Assembly (NCBI GenBank): GCA_003216375.1
Contig: QCIZ01000003.1
Coordinates: 62,001 to 126,000, forward strand
Direction of reading: 5' to 3'
DNA from: Prochlorococcus sp. AG-402-O21
GTDB taxonomy: Bacteria; Cyanobacteriota; Cyanobacteriia; PCC-6307; Cyanobiaceae
Length of the DNA stretch: 64,000 bases
Positions 20,922 to 34,273 of this stretch are shown here, in pieces (position 1 is the stretch's first letter; every line of letters begins with the position of its first letter). Below the pieces are notes generated by a model. That model was not told where the DNA came from and searched no databases. It saw only the letters and a list, made by a program, of their open reading frames with translations. Position numbers and translations under genes: made by a program.

Positions 20922-22241
20922 GTGGCTGATTCAAGTGTTTTTCAACGCCGTAGGGACTTGTTTTTGTCACATTTAGATTCTTATGCGGCTATTGTTCCTG
21001 CAGCAGAATTAGTTACTCATCATGCAGATTGCGAGTATCCATTTAGGCAAAATAGCGACTTTTGGTACTTAACTGGTTTTGATGAGCCAAATGCAGTAGC
21101 TTTGTTTCTGCCTCATAAACCTAAGGGAGAACAATATGTACTATTCGTCTTACCTAAAGAGTCTGCAGCTGAAGTTTGGACAGGTTTTAGATGGGGAACA
21201 AAAGGAGTTTTAGATAATTTTGATGTTGACATAGCGCACTCTCTGAATGAATTGCCCAGCCTTTTAGCTCATTATTTAGAGGGAGCAGAGGGAATTGCTT
21301 TTCGAGTTGGAAAACATTCTCATATTGAGGCCTTGGTTCTAAAAACCTGGTCGGAGCATTTACAAAAACTTCCAAGAAGTGGCTTACCCCCATTATCCAT
21401 GATTGCTCCTTGTCCAATACTTCACAATATGAGACTTCGTAAGGACGATTTTGAAATAGAGAGGATGCGTATTGCCTCACAAATTTCTGCAGAGGCTCAT
21501 GAATTAGTTAGAGAATTTGCTCGCCCAGGGATGAATGAGAGAGATTTACAAGCTCAGATAGAAAAATACTTTCTTGAAAATGGGGCGCGAGGACCTGCTT
21601 ATGGCTCAATAGTTGCATCAGGTGATAATGCTTGCGTCCTCCATTACACCGAAAACAATTCACCTATAAGGAATGGAGATCTTGTTTTGATAGATGCAGG
21701 TTGCTCTTTAAATGATTATTACAATGGCGACATAACAAGAACCTTTCCAGTAAATGGAAGGTTTTCTGCAGAACAAAAAGCTTTATATGAAATTGTTCTA
21801 TTTGCTCAAAAAGCTGCAATTGAGTGTGTTCGACCCTCTGATAACGCTGAGAATGTACATATGACTGCCTTAAAACATCTTGTTGAGGGTTTAGTTGATA
21901 TTGGCTTACTCGTCGGCGATGTGGATTCGATTATTGAACAACAAGCTTACTCGCATTTGTACATGCATCGAACAGGGCATTGGCTAGGTCTTGATGTCCA
22001 TGATGTAGGTGCATATAGGCTTGGTGACTATCATGTAAATCTTGAACCTGGAATGGTTTTAACTGTTGAACCTGGTATTTACATCAGTGATCGGTTGGCA
22101 GTTCCAAAGGGACAGCCTGAGATAGATAAAAGATGGAAAGGTATAGGAATTCGTATCGAGGATGATGTTTTAGTTACACAAGATTCTGTAGAAGTATTGA
22201 GTCGTAAAGCAGCTAAGAATTTGAGTGATTTGGAATATTAA
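20922..22241 (+). CDS. pepP: Xaa-Pro aminopeptidase P
   Basis: A M24B metallopeptidase (439 residues from this start) that removes N-terminal residues before proline. The N-terminal domain includes FRQNSDFWYLTGFDEPNA. Metal ligands are visible in LIDAGCSLNDYYNGDITRTF (two Asp), HRTGHWLGLDVHD (His) and LTVEPGIY and GIRIEDDVLV (two Glu). The frame is open with a TTG at 20889, but GTG at 20922 is preceded by GGAG seven bases upstream, so that start is chosen. Confidence 0.95.
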   Translation: MADSSVFQRRRDLFLSHLDSYAAIVPAAELVTHHADCEYPFRQNSDFWYLTGFDEPNAVALFLPHKPKGEQYVLFVLPKESAAEVWTGFRWGTKGVLDNFDVDIAHSLNELPSLLAHYLEGAEGIAFRVGKHSHIEALVLKTWSEHLQKLPRSGLPPLSMIAPCPILHNMRLRKDDFEIERMRIASQISAEAHELVREFARPGMNERDLQAQIEKYFLENGARGPAYGSIVASGDNACVLHYTENNSPIRNGDLVLIDAGCSLNDYYNGDITRTFPVNGRFSAEQKALYEIVLFAQKAAIECVRPSDNAENVHMTALKHLVEGLVDIGLLVGDVDSIIEQQAYSHLYMHRTGHWLGLDVHDVGAYRLGDYHVNLEPGMVLTVEPGIYISDRLAVPKGQPEIDKRWKGIGIRIEDDVLVTQDSVEVLSRKAAKNLSDLEY

Positions 22242-22425
22242 TTGAAGTTCTCTTAGTTATTCACTAAGAAATCTGATCAGTTTCAAGCTTTTCATAGCAA
22301 ATAGATCTATCCGAATATTTTTCTTCTTCAATAATTCATCATTATCGAATAGTAGAAAACCTTTTGAATTACCTCTCTAGTAATTCAAATAGGACCTGGT
22401 TCCTGTTAAGTTAGTACTTTGTTAG

Positions 22426-22943
<518 letters not shown>

Positions 22944-22944
<1 letters not shown>

Positions 22945-22974
22945 AAAATCCTTGAACAAAATTTTTGTTCAAGG
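22944..22974 (-). terminator. Rho-independent terminator of the atpD-atpC operon
   Basis: An 11-bp perfect stem (CCTTGAACAAA / TTTGTTCAAGG) with a 3-base loop at 22950-22974. Read on the minus strand it is followed by a run of U at 22948-22943, so it terminates atpC transcription. It lies immediately after the stop of the convergent ycf65 gene and may act weakly on that side, where no U tract follows. Confidence 0.85.
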
Positions 22975-22995
22975 AAAAAATATTATTTAAAAATC

Positions 22996-23403
22996 TTAGT
23001 CTGATTTTGATGCTTGAAACCAAGCTATTGCTTTATTCAATGTTTCTTGAGCTTTAATTTTTTCAGGGGAAGTTTTCTGATCCTTTGTTTGACTTAGTTG
23101 ATTTTTAGCTTGTTCTAATTCAGCCTCAGCTTTAGCTGAATCAATATTTTTCCCCATTTCAGCTTTGTTAACTAAAACTGTAACTTCATTAGATTCGACT
23201 TCTGCGAAACCTCCAGTTAGGGCAATTGAGTCCCAATTACCATTTTTTAAAACCCTCAATACACCAAAATCAATAGCAGTAACCATTGAAATGTGACCAG
23301 GTAATACACCCAAAAGCCCTGTGGTGCTTGGAAGTATTATTTCATCAGCAGTATCGTCAAATACGCTCTGATCAGGAGCAAGAACTCGTAGAGTTAGAGT
23401 CAT
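22996..23403 (-). CDS. atpC: ATP synthase F1 subunit epsilon
   Basis: A 135-residue subunit that inhibits ATP hydrolysis and couples the shaft to the c-ring. The N-terminal beta-sandwich starts MTLTLRVLAPDQSVFDDTAD and contains STTGLLGVLPGHISMVTAI, the family core. The C-terminal helical part (KAEAELEQAKNQLSQTKD) is typical of the regulatory hairpin. It lies 67 bp downstream of atpD, the usual separate beta-epsilon operon of cyanobacteria. Confidence 0.96.
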   Translation of the reverse strand: MTLTLRVLAPDQSVFDDTADEIILPSTTGLLGVLPGHISMVTAIDFGVLRVLKNGNWDSIALTGGFAEVESNEVTVLVNKAEMGKNIDSAKAEAELEQAKNQLSQTKDQKTSPEKIKAQETLNKAIAWFQASKSD

Positions 23404-23470
23404 TTCTTGAGGATTTTAAAAAAAAGTTGAGTTAAGGTAATTGAACAAAGGAAATTAATTGGAAATTAAT

Positions 23471-24997
<1,527 letters not shown>

Positions 24998-25080
24998 CTA
25001 CCACTTCACAGGCGTTTTTTTTCAGTGTTCGGTCAACCGCACAGAATATATGTGGTCTTGAGCGTACTTAGATGCATAAA

Positions 25081-25140
25081 TTAATACCATTGGTAATGAG
25101 TAATACTCTTTATCGAATAGCGCTAAGCGCTTTTTTGTTT
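25081..25140 (+). promoter_or_regulatory. groES leader with three short dyads and a U-rich run
   Basis: Within 60 bp before groES there are three successive inverted repeats: TACC-ATT-GGTA (25085-25095), GAGTA-A-TACTC (25098-25108) and AGCGC-TAA-GCGCT (25119-25131). The last is followed by TTTTTTG and a further T run, giving a terminator or attenuator shape only 20 bp from the start codon. No CIRCE operator (TTAGCACTC-N9-GAGTGCTAA) was seen here. The function is unknown; heat-shock regulation is inferred from position only. Confidence 0.4.
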
Positions 25141-25161
25141 TTTTTGCTACTGCACTAATTT

Positions 25162-25473
25162 ATGGCAGCTGTATCTCTCAGCGTCTCCACTGTCAAGCCA
25201 CTTGGAGATCGTGTATTTGTAAAAGTTTCTGAATCAGAAGAAAAAACTGCGGGAGGGATATTGCTTCCTGACACTGCAAAGGAGAAACCTCAAGTAGGAG
25301 AAGTTGCTCAGGTTGGTCCTGGAAAGCGCAACGAAGATGGTTCTCGTCAATCTCCTGAAGTGAGTGTTGGAGACAAAGTTCTCTACAGCAAGTACGCAGG
25401 TACTGATATCAAACTAGGCAGCGATGAGTACGTTCTTCTTTCTGAGAAAGACATTCTGGCTGTCGTCAATTAA
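25162..25473 (+). CDS. groS: Co-chaperonin GroES
   Basis: A 103-residue, heptameric lid of the GroEL chamber. It contains [27 protein letters not shown], which covers the N-terminal strand and the mobile loop, and ends [13 protein letters not shown]. The first eight residues extend a little beyond the usual start at KPLGDRV, common in cyanobacteria. groL follows after 64 bp. Confidence 0.98.
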
Positions 25474-25522
25474 AACTCAGCTTCTTAGCTGAAGTCCAAA
25501 CAAAAAAACTTTTCGAAATTAA

Positions 25523-27169
<1,647 letters not shown>

Positions 27170-27206
27170 TTAACTTCTAAATCAAAAGAAACTTTAATTT
27201 CAATGT

Positions 27207-27236
27207 GGGACAGGGGTTATACCTTGTCCCTTTTTT
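27207..27236 (+). terminator. Rho-independent terminator of groESL
   Basis: A nine-pair stem (GGGACAGGG / CCTTGTCCC including one G-U pair) with a short loop at 27207-27230 followed by TTTTTTC. It lies 38 bp after the groL stop on the plus strand. This is one of the few GC-rich stems in an AT-rich region. Confidence 0.85.
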
Positions 27237-27391
27237 CTTATTCAGAGTAACTTTGATTACTGATTAATCATTTTCACTTAATTAAACAAATATATTTAGT
27301 CTAGTTAAAAAAACAATCTAATACTTATCAAGCTAGCTTAAGAATAATATTGATGAAGATTTCAAAAGACTGAAAGATCAAATCTGAAAAT

Positions 27392-27622
27392 TTATTTCAA
27401 CCAACCTGCGCTAAGAACAACAGCAATGGATAAAAACAGGATAAGACATGCCCAAGTTGCTCTATTTAAGGTCGATTCGGCACTGCTGGCACTACTGAAC
27501 ATTGAGCTTCCGCTTGATGCTAGGCCACCCATTCCATCACCTTTTGGACTATGAAGAAGAACTAATAGTATTAGAAAAACCCCTGAAATTACCCATATCC
27601 AAGATAAGAAAGGAATGATCAT
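27392..27622 (-). CDS. secG: Preprotein translocase subunit SecG
   Basis: A 76-residue, two-span membrane protein of the SecYEG channel. It has the conserved cytoplasmic loop GDGMGGLASSGSSMFSS between the spans (residues about 3-20 and 53-73). It sits 9 bp after gpmI on the same strand, an arrangement found in many bacteria and cyanobacteria. Confidence 0.93.
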   Translation of the reverse strand: MIIPFLSWIWVISGVFLILLVLLHSPKGDGMGGLASSGSSMFSSASSAESTLNRATWACLILFLSIAVVLSAGWLK

Positions 27623-27631
27623 TGTTTTTCT

Positions 27632-29260
<1,629 letters not shown>

Positions 29261-29420
29261 TCAAATAAACTGGGTCCTAATAATGTTTTGCTTTTGTATT
29301 AAATTACTTCCTAATAGGTAAACAGGCTAATACTTTGACGTTTGGTTAGCTTTTCCCTATTAGATTAAAAAAGTATTTCAGCTATTCCTAAGAAAAAATA
29401 AAATTTTAGGACTTTCAAAT

Positions 29421-29981
29421 ATGCCTGATGAATCTGTAAAAAAAGAGATAGAAATCCTCTCAAAAAAAGAACTTGATAGAACCATAAAAAGATTGGCTTC
29501 TCAAATTTTGGAAAAGATTCCAAATATTAATTCACTATTGCTTATTGGTATTCCTACTAGGGGAGTTTATTTATCTAAAATATTAGCTAAATATTTAGAG
29601 GAATTATCTGGCCATCCAATCGAGAATGGTTGTTTAGATCCAACCTTTCATAGAGATGATCTTGCAAGGATTGGTACTCGAATAGCTCAAGTGTCTGATT
29701 TACCATCTTCTGTTGATGATAGAGAGGTTGTTTTAATTGATGATGTCATATACACGGGAAGAACAATCAAGGCAGCATTAGAAGCCTTGAATTCATGGGG
29801 CCGAGCAAAAAGAGTTACGCTTCTTGCAATGGTAGATAGGGGCCACAGAGAAGTTCCAATTCAACCAGATTTTTATGGACGTGCTGTCCCTACAAGCAAA
29901 GATGAGACTATTGATCTTAGATTAAGAGAAGTAGATGGAGAAGAGGGTGTTTTTTTATGTAAAAGATTTATAAGTGATTAG
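29421..29981 (+). CDS. pyrR: PyrR bifunctional pyrimidine regulator / uracil phosphoribosyltransferase
   Basis: A 186-residue type I phosphoribosyltransferase. The PRPP-binding motif is EVVLIDDVIYTGRTIKAAL. In Gram-positive bacteria PyrR binds pyr mRNA attenuators; in cyanobacteria the RNA-binding role is less certain and the uracil phosphoribosyltransferase activity may dominate. No pyr operon lies nearby. It diverges from gpmI and converges with an Hsp70-like gene. Confidence 0.92.
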   Translation: MPDESVKKEIEILSKKELDRTIKRLASQILEKIPNINSLLLIGIPTRGVYLSKILAKYLEELSGHPIENGCLDPTFHRDDLARIGTRIAQVSDLPSSVDDREVVLIDDVIYTGRTIKAALEALNSWGRAKRVTLLAMVDRGHREVPIQPDFYGRAVPTSKDETIDLRLREVDGEEGVFLCKRFISD

Positions 29982-30000
29982 TCTTAAAAATATAAGATAA

Positions 30001-31626
30001 TTATCTAATTTTTCCAAGATTTTGACTTGTTATCTCATTATTATTTCGTAAATCAAGGCCCTCAACCTCAAGTTGACAATTGTCATTAATATTAAAAATT
30101 AATTTAATACAATCTTGATCAATTCTACCAGGAGGATCCAGAGGTATTGAAATAATAGTACTAGTTATCTTTTTGATTTGATCCTTAGATTCTATTGTTG
30201 TCAAAGTGGGTAACCCATTAATATAAATAATCTCATTTGACCCTTCTTCCTGAGGTTCTCCAATTATTAAATCTATGCTTAATTGATCATTTATACTTGC
30301 TGATAAAATTATTTCTAAAGGTTTATTTGTTGGCCATGTTTGCCCTGCTAGAAAAAGAGGATGCCAGATGTGCTTTTCATTTTTTTTATTCCAGCATCTT
30401 AAACTTACCCCTTTATTAAGTACATCTTTGACTTGAACACCTGGTGTAAGATTTAATGCTCCCAATGCAATTGCTTCAATAGGGGGAGGCGTTAAAAAAG
30501 GGATAGAATTACAAAGATTACTTAAAAATTTTTTAATTAAAGGTATTCGAGATCCTCCTCCAACTAAGACAACACTATCGAGATCTTTTAATTCAAATGA
30601 ATTTCGTTTTGCGCTATTAATTGTTTGTTTGAAAAGCTTTTCAATACTTTTCAGCAGGCCTTTTTCTATAAGTAATTCTTCAAGTCCTTTTTTAGATAGT
30701 TTTAAAAACTTTTCTTCATTCTCATTGCTTTTTATTTGTTTAGAGATAACTAATGTTTCTTTTATATTTATATTGCTTAATTCACATTTGAGCTCCTCTG
30801 CCTTTCTCAAAATTGAATTGGTTGGTTTTTCTTCTGGTAATAGATGATGAGATATCCATCTGTCTATATCTTTGCCGCCTAGTCGAAGCCCTGATTTTCC
30901 TAGAACTTTCGCTGTGCGAAGAACTTGTGTGCTTTTCCCTTCTAAATTATTTCCATCAAATCTGACAAGTTGGGCAATTGGTGAAGCTTGTCCTTCTCCT
31001 CCCTCTAAAGCAACAATTGACATGTCAATTGTGCTTCCTCCAAAATCTAAAACAAGTAATGTGGATCCAGGTTCTATACCAGCTCCCATTGCAGCAGCAG
31101 TAGGTTCGTCAACTAATGCAATTTCTTTTACTTCTAAGGAATGACATACATTTATTAACCAAGTTCTATATTCACGATATGTATCTACTGGAGCGGTTAA
31201 TACTAGTCTTTTGATACTTACCTTCTCGGAGACTTTATCCCAAATATTGTGAATTAAAACCTCTCCTGCTTTCTCTGGGGAGATTTTTGAATCATATATA
31301 GGTTCAATTTTGCTTGACCCTATCCATCTTTTAAAATCTTGACTTAAGTTATTTTCTTTTTCATTAAAGAGATTTAAATCTATAATTTCTTGTCCAATTA
31401 AATAGCTTTCTTCTTTTGCTGATGATTTCCAAATTAAGCTTGGTATCTCTCCGGGCACTCTACTGATTGGAGGTAGGTCTAAAAGTTCAGGAGGTTGACC
31501 ATTCTCTTTTTGAAAAACAACTACTGTTGTTGAACTCCCTAAATCGATTGCTAATGTTCCAAAATTATTTGTATTAATTTCAGGTCGATGGATGTTTTCT
31601 AATTGATCGATTTTATTTTGTTCCAT
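30001..31626 (-). CDS. Hsp70/DnaK-family protein, divergent
   Basis: A 541-residue actin-like ATPase related to DnaK. Phosphate loops are visible as LAIDLGSSTTVVVFQ and LVLDFGGSTIDMSIVAL, the connector as LVDEPTAAAMGAG, and the adenosine motif as SVVLVGGGSRIPLI. The C-terminal part is about 100 residues shorter than DnaK and is a poor match for the substrate-binding and lid domains. It is therefore a DnaK-like paralogue and not the main chaperone. It diverges from rpoZ. Confidence 0.88.
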   Translation of the reverse strand: MEQNKIDQLENIHRPEINTNNFGTLAIDLGSSTTVVVFQKENGQPPELLDLPPISRVPGEIPSLIWKSSAKEESYLIGQEIIDLNLFNEKENNLSQDFKRWIGSSKIEPIYDSKISPEKAGEVLIHNIWDKVSEKVSIKRLVLTAPVDTYREYRTWLINVCHSLEVKEIALVDEPTAAAMGAGIEPGSTLLVLDFGGSTIDMSIVALEGGEGQASPIAQLVRFDGNNLEGKSTQVLRTAKVLGKSGLRLGGKDIDRWISHHLLPEEKPTNSILRKAEELKCELSNINIKETLVISKQIKSNENEEKFLKLSKKGLEELLIEKGLLKSIEKLFKQTINSAKRNSFELKDLDSVVLVGGGSRIPLIKKFLSNLCNSIPFLTPPPIEAIALGALNLTPGVQVKDVLNKGVSLRCWNKKNEKHIWHPLFLAGQTWPTNKPLEIILSASINDQLSIDLIIGEPQEEGSNEIIYINGLPTLTTIESKDQIKKITSTIISIPLDPPGRIDQDCIKLIFNINDNCQLEVEGLDLRNNNEITSQNLGKIR

Positions 31627-31772
31627 CTTTCTTAGTGAATTTTTAATAGGTGCAACAAGAATTAATCAATAACAAGTCGGTCTAGAAAAACTAACACCAC
31701 TGTTATTATTTTGGAAAAAATATAGAAATGAACGATTCTCACCTAGAATAAAGCAACATAAATGTTTTAAGT

Positions 31773-32006
31773 GTGATTAAGTCAGGTTCAGGAGTTAATT
31801 CTAAGGATTTAGCAAAAAGAGGCGAGAGTCTCATCAGACATTCCACTAACCGCTACCTCACTACTGTTCGGATTGCTTTTAGAGCAAAGCAAAGAAGATT
31901 TGATGATTTTGATGGTCTTCTAGAAGAATCAACAGTGAAGCCAGTACAAAGAGCAATAATTGAACTAAGTGATGAACAAGATCAGCCTGATCTATTACCT
32001 GGTTAG
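31773..32006 (+). CDS. rpoZ: RNA polymerase omega subunit
   Basis: A 77-residue protein of the cyanobacterial omega type: [23 protein letters not shown] is the characteristic helix and [21 protein letters not shown] the tail. In cyanobacteria omega helps sigma factor recruitment and holoenzyme assembly. The GTG start at 31773 is the best choice in frame. The next gene begins directly after its stop. Confidence 0.92.
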   Translation: MIKSGSGVNSKDLAKRGESLIRHSTNRYLTTVRIAFRAKQRRFDDFDGLLEESTVKPVQRAIIELSDEQDQPDLLPG

Positions 32007-32387
32007 GTGCTCAAAAAAGAAGGTCCTGGTTGGAGAATAATTAGAGATTCATCTAGAGATAACTTTTCAACACTTATAGGTGGAGATGCTTGGGCAATAG
32101 AGTTGAACAAATCTGAGTGGGAAAATCTAGTGAAGGTGGTCATAGATTTGTCTGATCAATATAAATCAGTTAAAGAACAACTAATGGGCGATGAAGCTAT
32201 AACTTTGGAATTAGAACGTAGCCCTTGGTTGGCAATTTTAAAAGGTGATCAATATGGGTGGAACCTTAGATTGATCTTGAGTGCTAGTGGGCTATTAAAT
32301 CGAGGAGCAGAGGTCTATTGGCCTAGGAATGTGACTAATCATGTTGCTAATGCAATGAGAACAATGTGGGATTCAGACTATTTGTGA
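32007..32387 (+). CDS. DUF1818 family protein
   Basis: A 126-residue soluble protein that matches the cyanobacterial DUF1818 family: GPGWRIIRD near the N-terminus, FSTLIGGDAWAIELNKSEW and a C-terminal YWPRNVTNHVANAMRTMWD. Its GTG start abuts the rpoZ stop with no gap, so it is translated with omega. The family's role is unknown. Confidence 0.85.
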   Translation: MLKKEGPGWRIIRDSSRDNFSTLIGGDAWAIELNKSEWENLVKVVIDLSDQYKSVKEQLMGDEAITLELERSPWLAILKGDQYGWNLRLILSASGLLNRGAEVYWPRNVTNHVANAMRTMWDSDYL

Positions 32388-32691
32388 GAGAACTTAACTA
32401 AAAGTTGTTCGATTTTTTCCCCAAATCCATCTGGATTTAACTCACATCTTTTCCACAGAATTAATCCAAGTAATCAGTTTCCTACTGTTTTCTGTGGAAA
32501 AAAGCTGGATGTGATATTTTGAATTTGGCTATTAAATAGCTCTAATGCTAATGATAAGTAATTCTTATATATTTATCAGGAAGCTTGTTGAGTGCTTGAT
32601 CTGAGAATGAGACGGCCCGAGAAAGCGTTTTTTATAGATTTGATTTTGAGAGTAGTTTGCGGGTGAATTAAATCTTTTAAAAGCTTCTTAA
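32388..32691 (+). other. 304-bp intergenic region with inverted DnaA-box-like sequences
   Basis: No ORF is supported. The region holds a small dyad AAATCC-ATCT-GGATTT at 32423-32438, then TTTTCCACA at 32449-32457 and its inverse TGTGGAAAA at 32493-32501. The pair extends as a broken inverted repeat from CACATC at 32443 to GATGTG at 32513. TTTTCCACA is a common form of cyanobacterial DnaA box. Further downstream an AT-rich segment leads to the next gene. Confidence 0.5.
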
Positions 32692-32955
32692 ATGAAAAAT
32701 ATTGATTTTATGGAAGAAAAAAGCTCGAGTCAAAGTTCGGAAGTTATGGAGTCTGAAGATACAATTAGTTTTCAAACAGAAATACCGGAGCATATTCAAC
32801 AAGCTATGAAGGCTTATATTGAGAAACATCCCAATTGGGATCAATACAGGCTTTTACAAGCTGCTCTTGCAGGTTTTTTAATTCAAAACGGTATCAGTTC
32901 CAGATTGATAACACGTCTTTATATTGGAAATATGTTTGGATCTCATTCTTTTTAA
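32692..32955 (+). CDS. DUF2811-like small protein
   Basis: An 87-residue protein. The core EIPEHIQQAMKAYIEKHPNWDQYRLLQAALAGFLIQNG resembles the cyanobacterial DUF2811 family, a short helical domain. The N-terminal 30 residues are Ser/Glu-rich and variable, and the true start may be the internal ATG (MEEKSS) at 32710. It converges with the EVE-domain gene, one base apart. Confidence 0.75.
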   Translation: MKNIDFMEEKSSSQSSEVMESEDTISFQTEIPEHIQQAMKAYIEKHPNWDQYRLLQAALAGFLIQNGISSRLITRLYIGNMFGSHSF

Positions 32956-32956
32956 A

Positions 32957-33430
32957 TTATTTTTTCTTAAGCTTTTTGAGGAGCTCTAAAGCGATACTTT
33001 TATTGATTGGCATAATTGATAGCCTGTTTCCTTTACGAACTAGAGTTAGTTCTTCAGACGTATAAGTTTCAGATAGCTCCTTTAAAGTAATCATATTTTT
33101 AAATTCACAAATATATTTAGTCTTCACACAATCCCAACGAGGGTTATCTCTCTTTGATTTTTTGTCAAAGTACTTTGAATTTTCATCAAATTGAAATGGG
33201 TCGATTAAGTTTGTCTCAATAATCTCCATTAGACCAACTATTCCAGGGGGCTTAGTATTTGAATGATAAAAAAAAGCTTGATCACCAATTTGCATTGACC
33301 TCATAAAGTTTCTAGCCTGATAATTTCGAATTCCATCCCAGAGGGTTTCTTCTTCGTTTTGTAAATCTTTAATGCTGTAAGCATCGGGCTCACTCTTCAT
33401 TAGCCAATAGTTAATCTCCTTTGATAACAT
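32957..33430 (-). CDS. EVE-domain protein
   Basis: A 157-residue protein of the EVE/PUA-like fold, a family that recognises modified nucleobases in DNA or RNA. The N-terminal INYWLMKSEPDAYSIKDL, the WDGIRNYQARNFMRSM block and the GDQAFFYHSN segment match the family. The frame runs back to 33487, but family members begin just before the YWLMKSEP motif, so ATG at 33430 is preferred. Confidence 0.88.
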   Translation of the reverse strand: MLSKEINYWLMKSEPDAYSIKDLQNEEETLWDGIRNYQARNFMRSMQIGDQAFFYHSNTKPPGIVGLMEIIETNLIDPFQFDENSKYFDKKSKRDNPRWDCVKTKYICEFKNMITLKELSETYTSEELTLVRKGNRLSIMPINKSIALELLKKLKKK

Positions 33431-33675
33431 GGGATGCCAGCGATATTGCAATGTATGGATGGTGTGTGGATGGCTTAACATTCTCACCCCCCTATTTCTT
33501 TATTCTATTTCAATCAGGTTTCTATTACTAATAACTAACAGATCGCAACTGAGAGAAAACTCAAAAAACCCCCAGCGTTGTAAAAAACTGAACTTCCACA
33601 TATCTTTTAAGAAAAGCTCGCTCTGAACGTCATTATCTGTTTATTGGCTCATCATCTATAAAACAGCCAAGAATT

Positions 33676-33864
33676 ATGACTTCTAAATCATCTCGAAGCG
33701 TTCTTTCAATGAATGACTATAAAGCTGTTCTTGCAGAAGCTTCAAGCCTTAAGAATCCTTATTCAGATATAGGTCACTTATATCAAGAGAATAGACTTCT
33801 TCCCAGACCTGTATGGTTTAAAGGAAGTAGGGATAGAGGTTTGAGAGGAAATCTCGCAGCATAA
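33676..33864 (+). CDS. Small hypothetical protein
   Basis: A 62-residue soluble protein with no recognised family. The sequence has a helical N-terminal half (MNDYKAVLAEASSLKNPY) and a basic, Arg- and Gly-rich tail (LLPRPVWFKGSRDRGLRG), which could bind nucleic acid or a partner. It stands alone between the EVE gene (divergent) and another small gene. Confidence 0.55.
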   Translation: MTSKSSRSVLSMNDYKAVLAEASSLKNPYSDIGHLYQENRLLPRPVWFKGSRDRGLRGNLAA

Positions 33865-33989
33865 AACTAGTTTTTTAGATCCTAAATAAATGTCAACCAA
33901 AGACCCTCTTAAATGCGAGGAATAGTGTCATGTATAAACAAGGAAATTAACTAGTTCCAATGAAGTACTTATACGATGATTACTAATTA

Positions 33990-34172
33990 ATGGCTGATAA
34001 GTACCAAGCGACTTGGAAGCCTACTGAGGAGGATTTTGATAAAATAATTCTTCCAGCTATGCAGGGAATAGCTCAACAATGCGCTTCCCATATGAATGAG
34101 CTTCAATGCCCTCCGGAGTTTATAGCTTTAATGCTTAGAGATTTTGCCGATGCATCTGAAAACCTATCATAG
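33990..34172 (+). CDS. Small hypothetical protein
   Basis: A 60-residue acidic helical protein (MADKYQATWKPTEEDFDKIILPAMQG) with two cysteines in a QQCASHMNELQC spacing. No family is recognised. It precedes the first of the two leader/small-peptide elements by about 50 bp. Confidence 0.55.
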   Translation: MADKYQATWKPTEEDFDKIILPAMQGIAQQCASHMNELQCPPEFIALMLRDFADASENLS

Positions 34173-34219
34173 GAAGGTTATTGTGAGTGTCGTTGATGCA
34201 TCTCCCCAGTATCCAGTTC

Positions 34220-34248
34220 TTGACATTCTTAAGTATAAATACTATAAA
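34220..34248 (+). promoter_or_regulatory. Consensus sigma-70-type promoter before the first small-peptide element
   Basis: TTGACA at 34220-34225 is separated by exactly 17 bp from TATAAA at 34243-34248. Both hexamers are at or one base from the bacterial consensus. The predicted start is near 34255, at the first base of a palindrome GTAGCCATGGCTAC. This would be a strong, unregulated-looking promoter on the plus strand driving the leader and the small peptide gene. Confidence 0.6.
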
Positions 34249-34254
34249 TAAAGA

Positions 34255-34268
34255 GTAGCCATGGCTAC
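34255..34268 (+). promoter_or_regulatory. 14-bp perfect palindrome matching the NtcA consensus GTA-N8-TAC
   Basis: GTAGCCATGGCTAC is its own reverse complement and fits GTA-N8-TAC exactly. It overlaps the predicted transcription start of the promoter at 34220-34248, so bound NtcA would be expected to repress that promoter. Alternatively, NtcA could activate a second start near 34303, or the palindrome could be part of the RNA leader. An equivalent GTA-N8-TAC lies in front of the second element at 42805. Confidence 0.45.
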
Positions 34269-34273
34269 CTAAT

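Noticed and set aside
22251-22269. TCTTAGT / ACTAAGA hairpin after pepP
   Set aside because: Seven pairs but no U tract follows, so it is not a convincing terminator.
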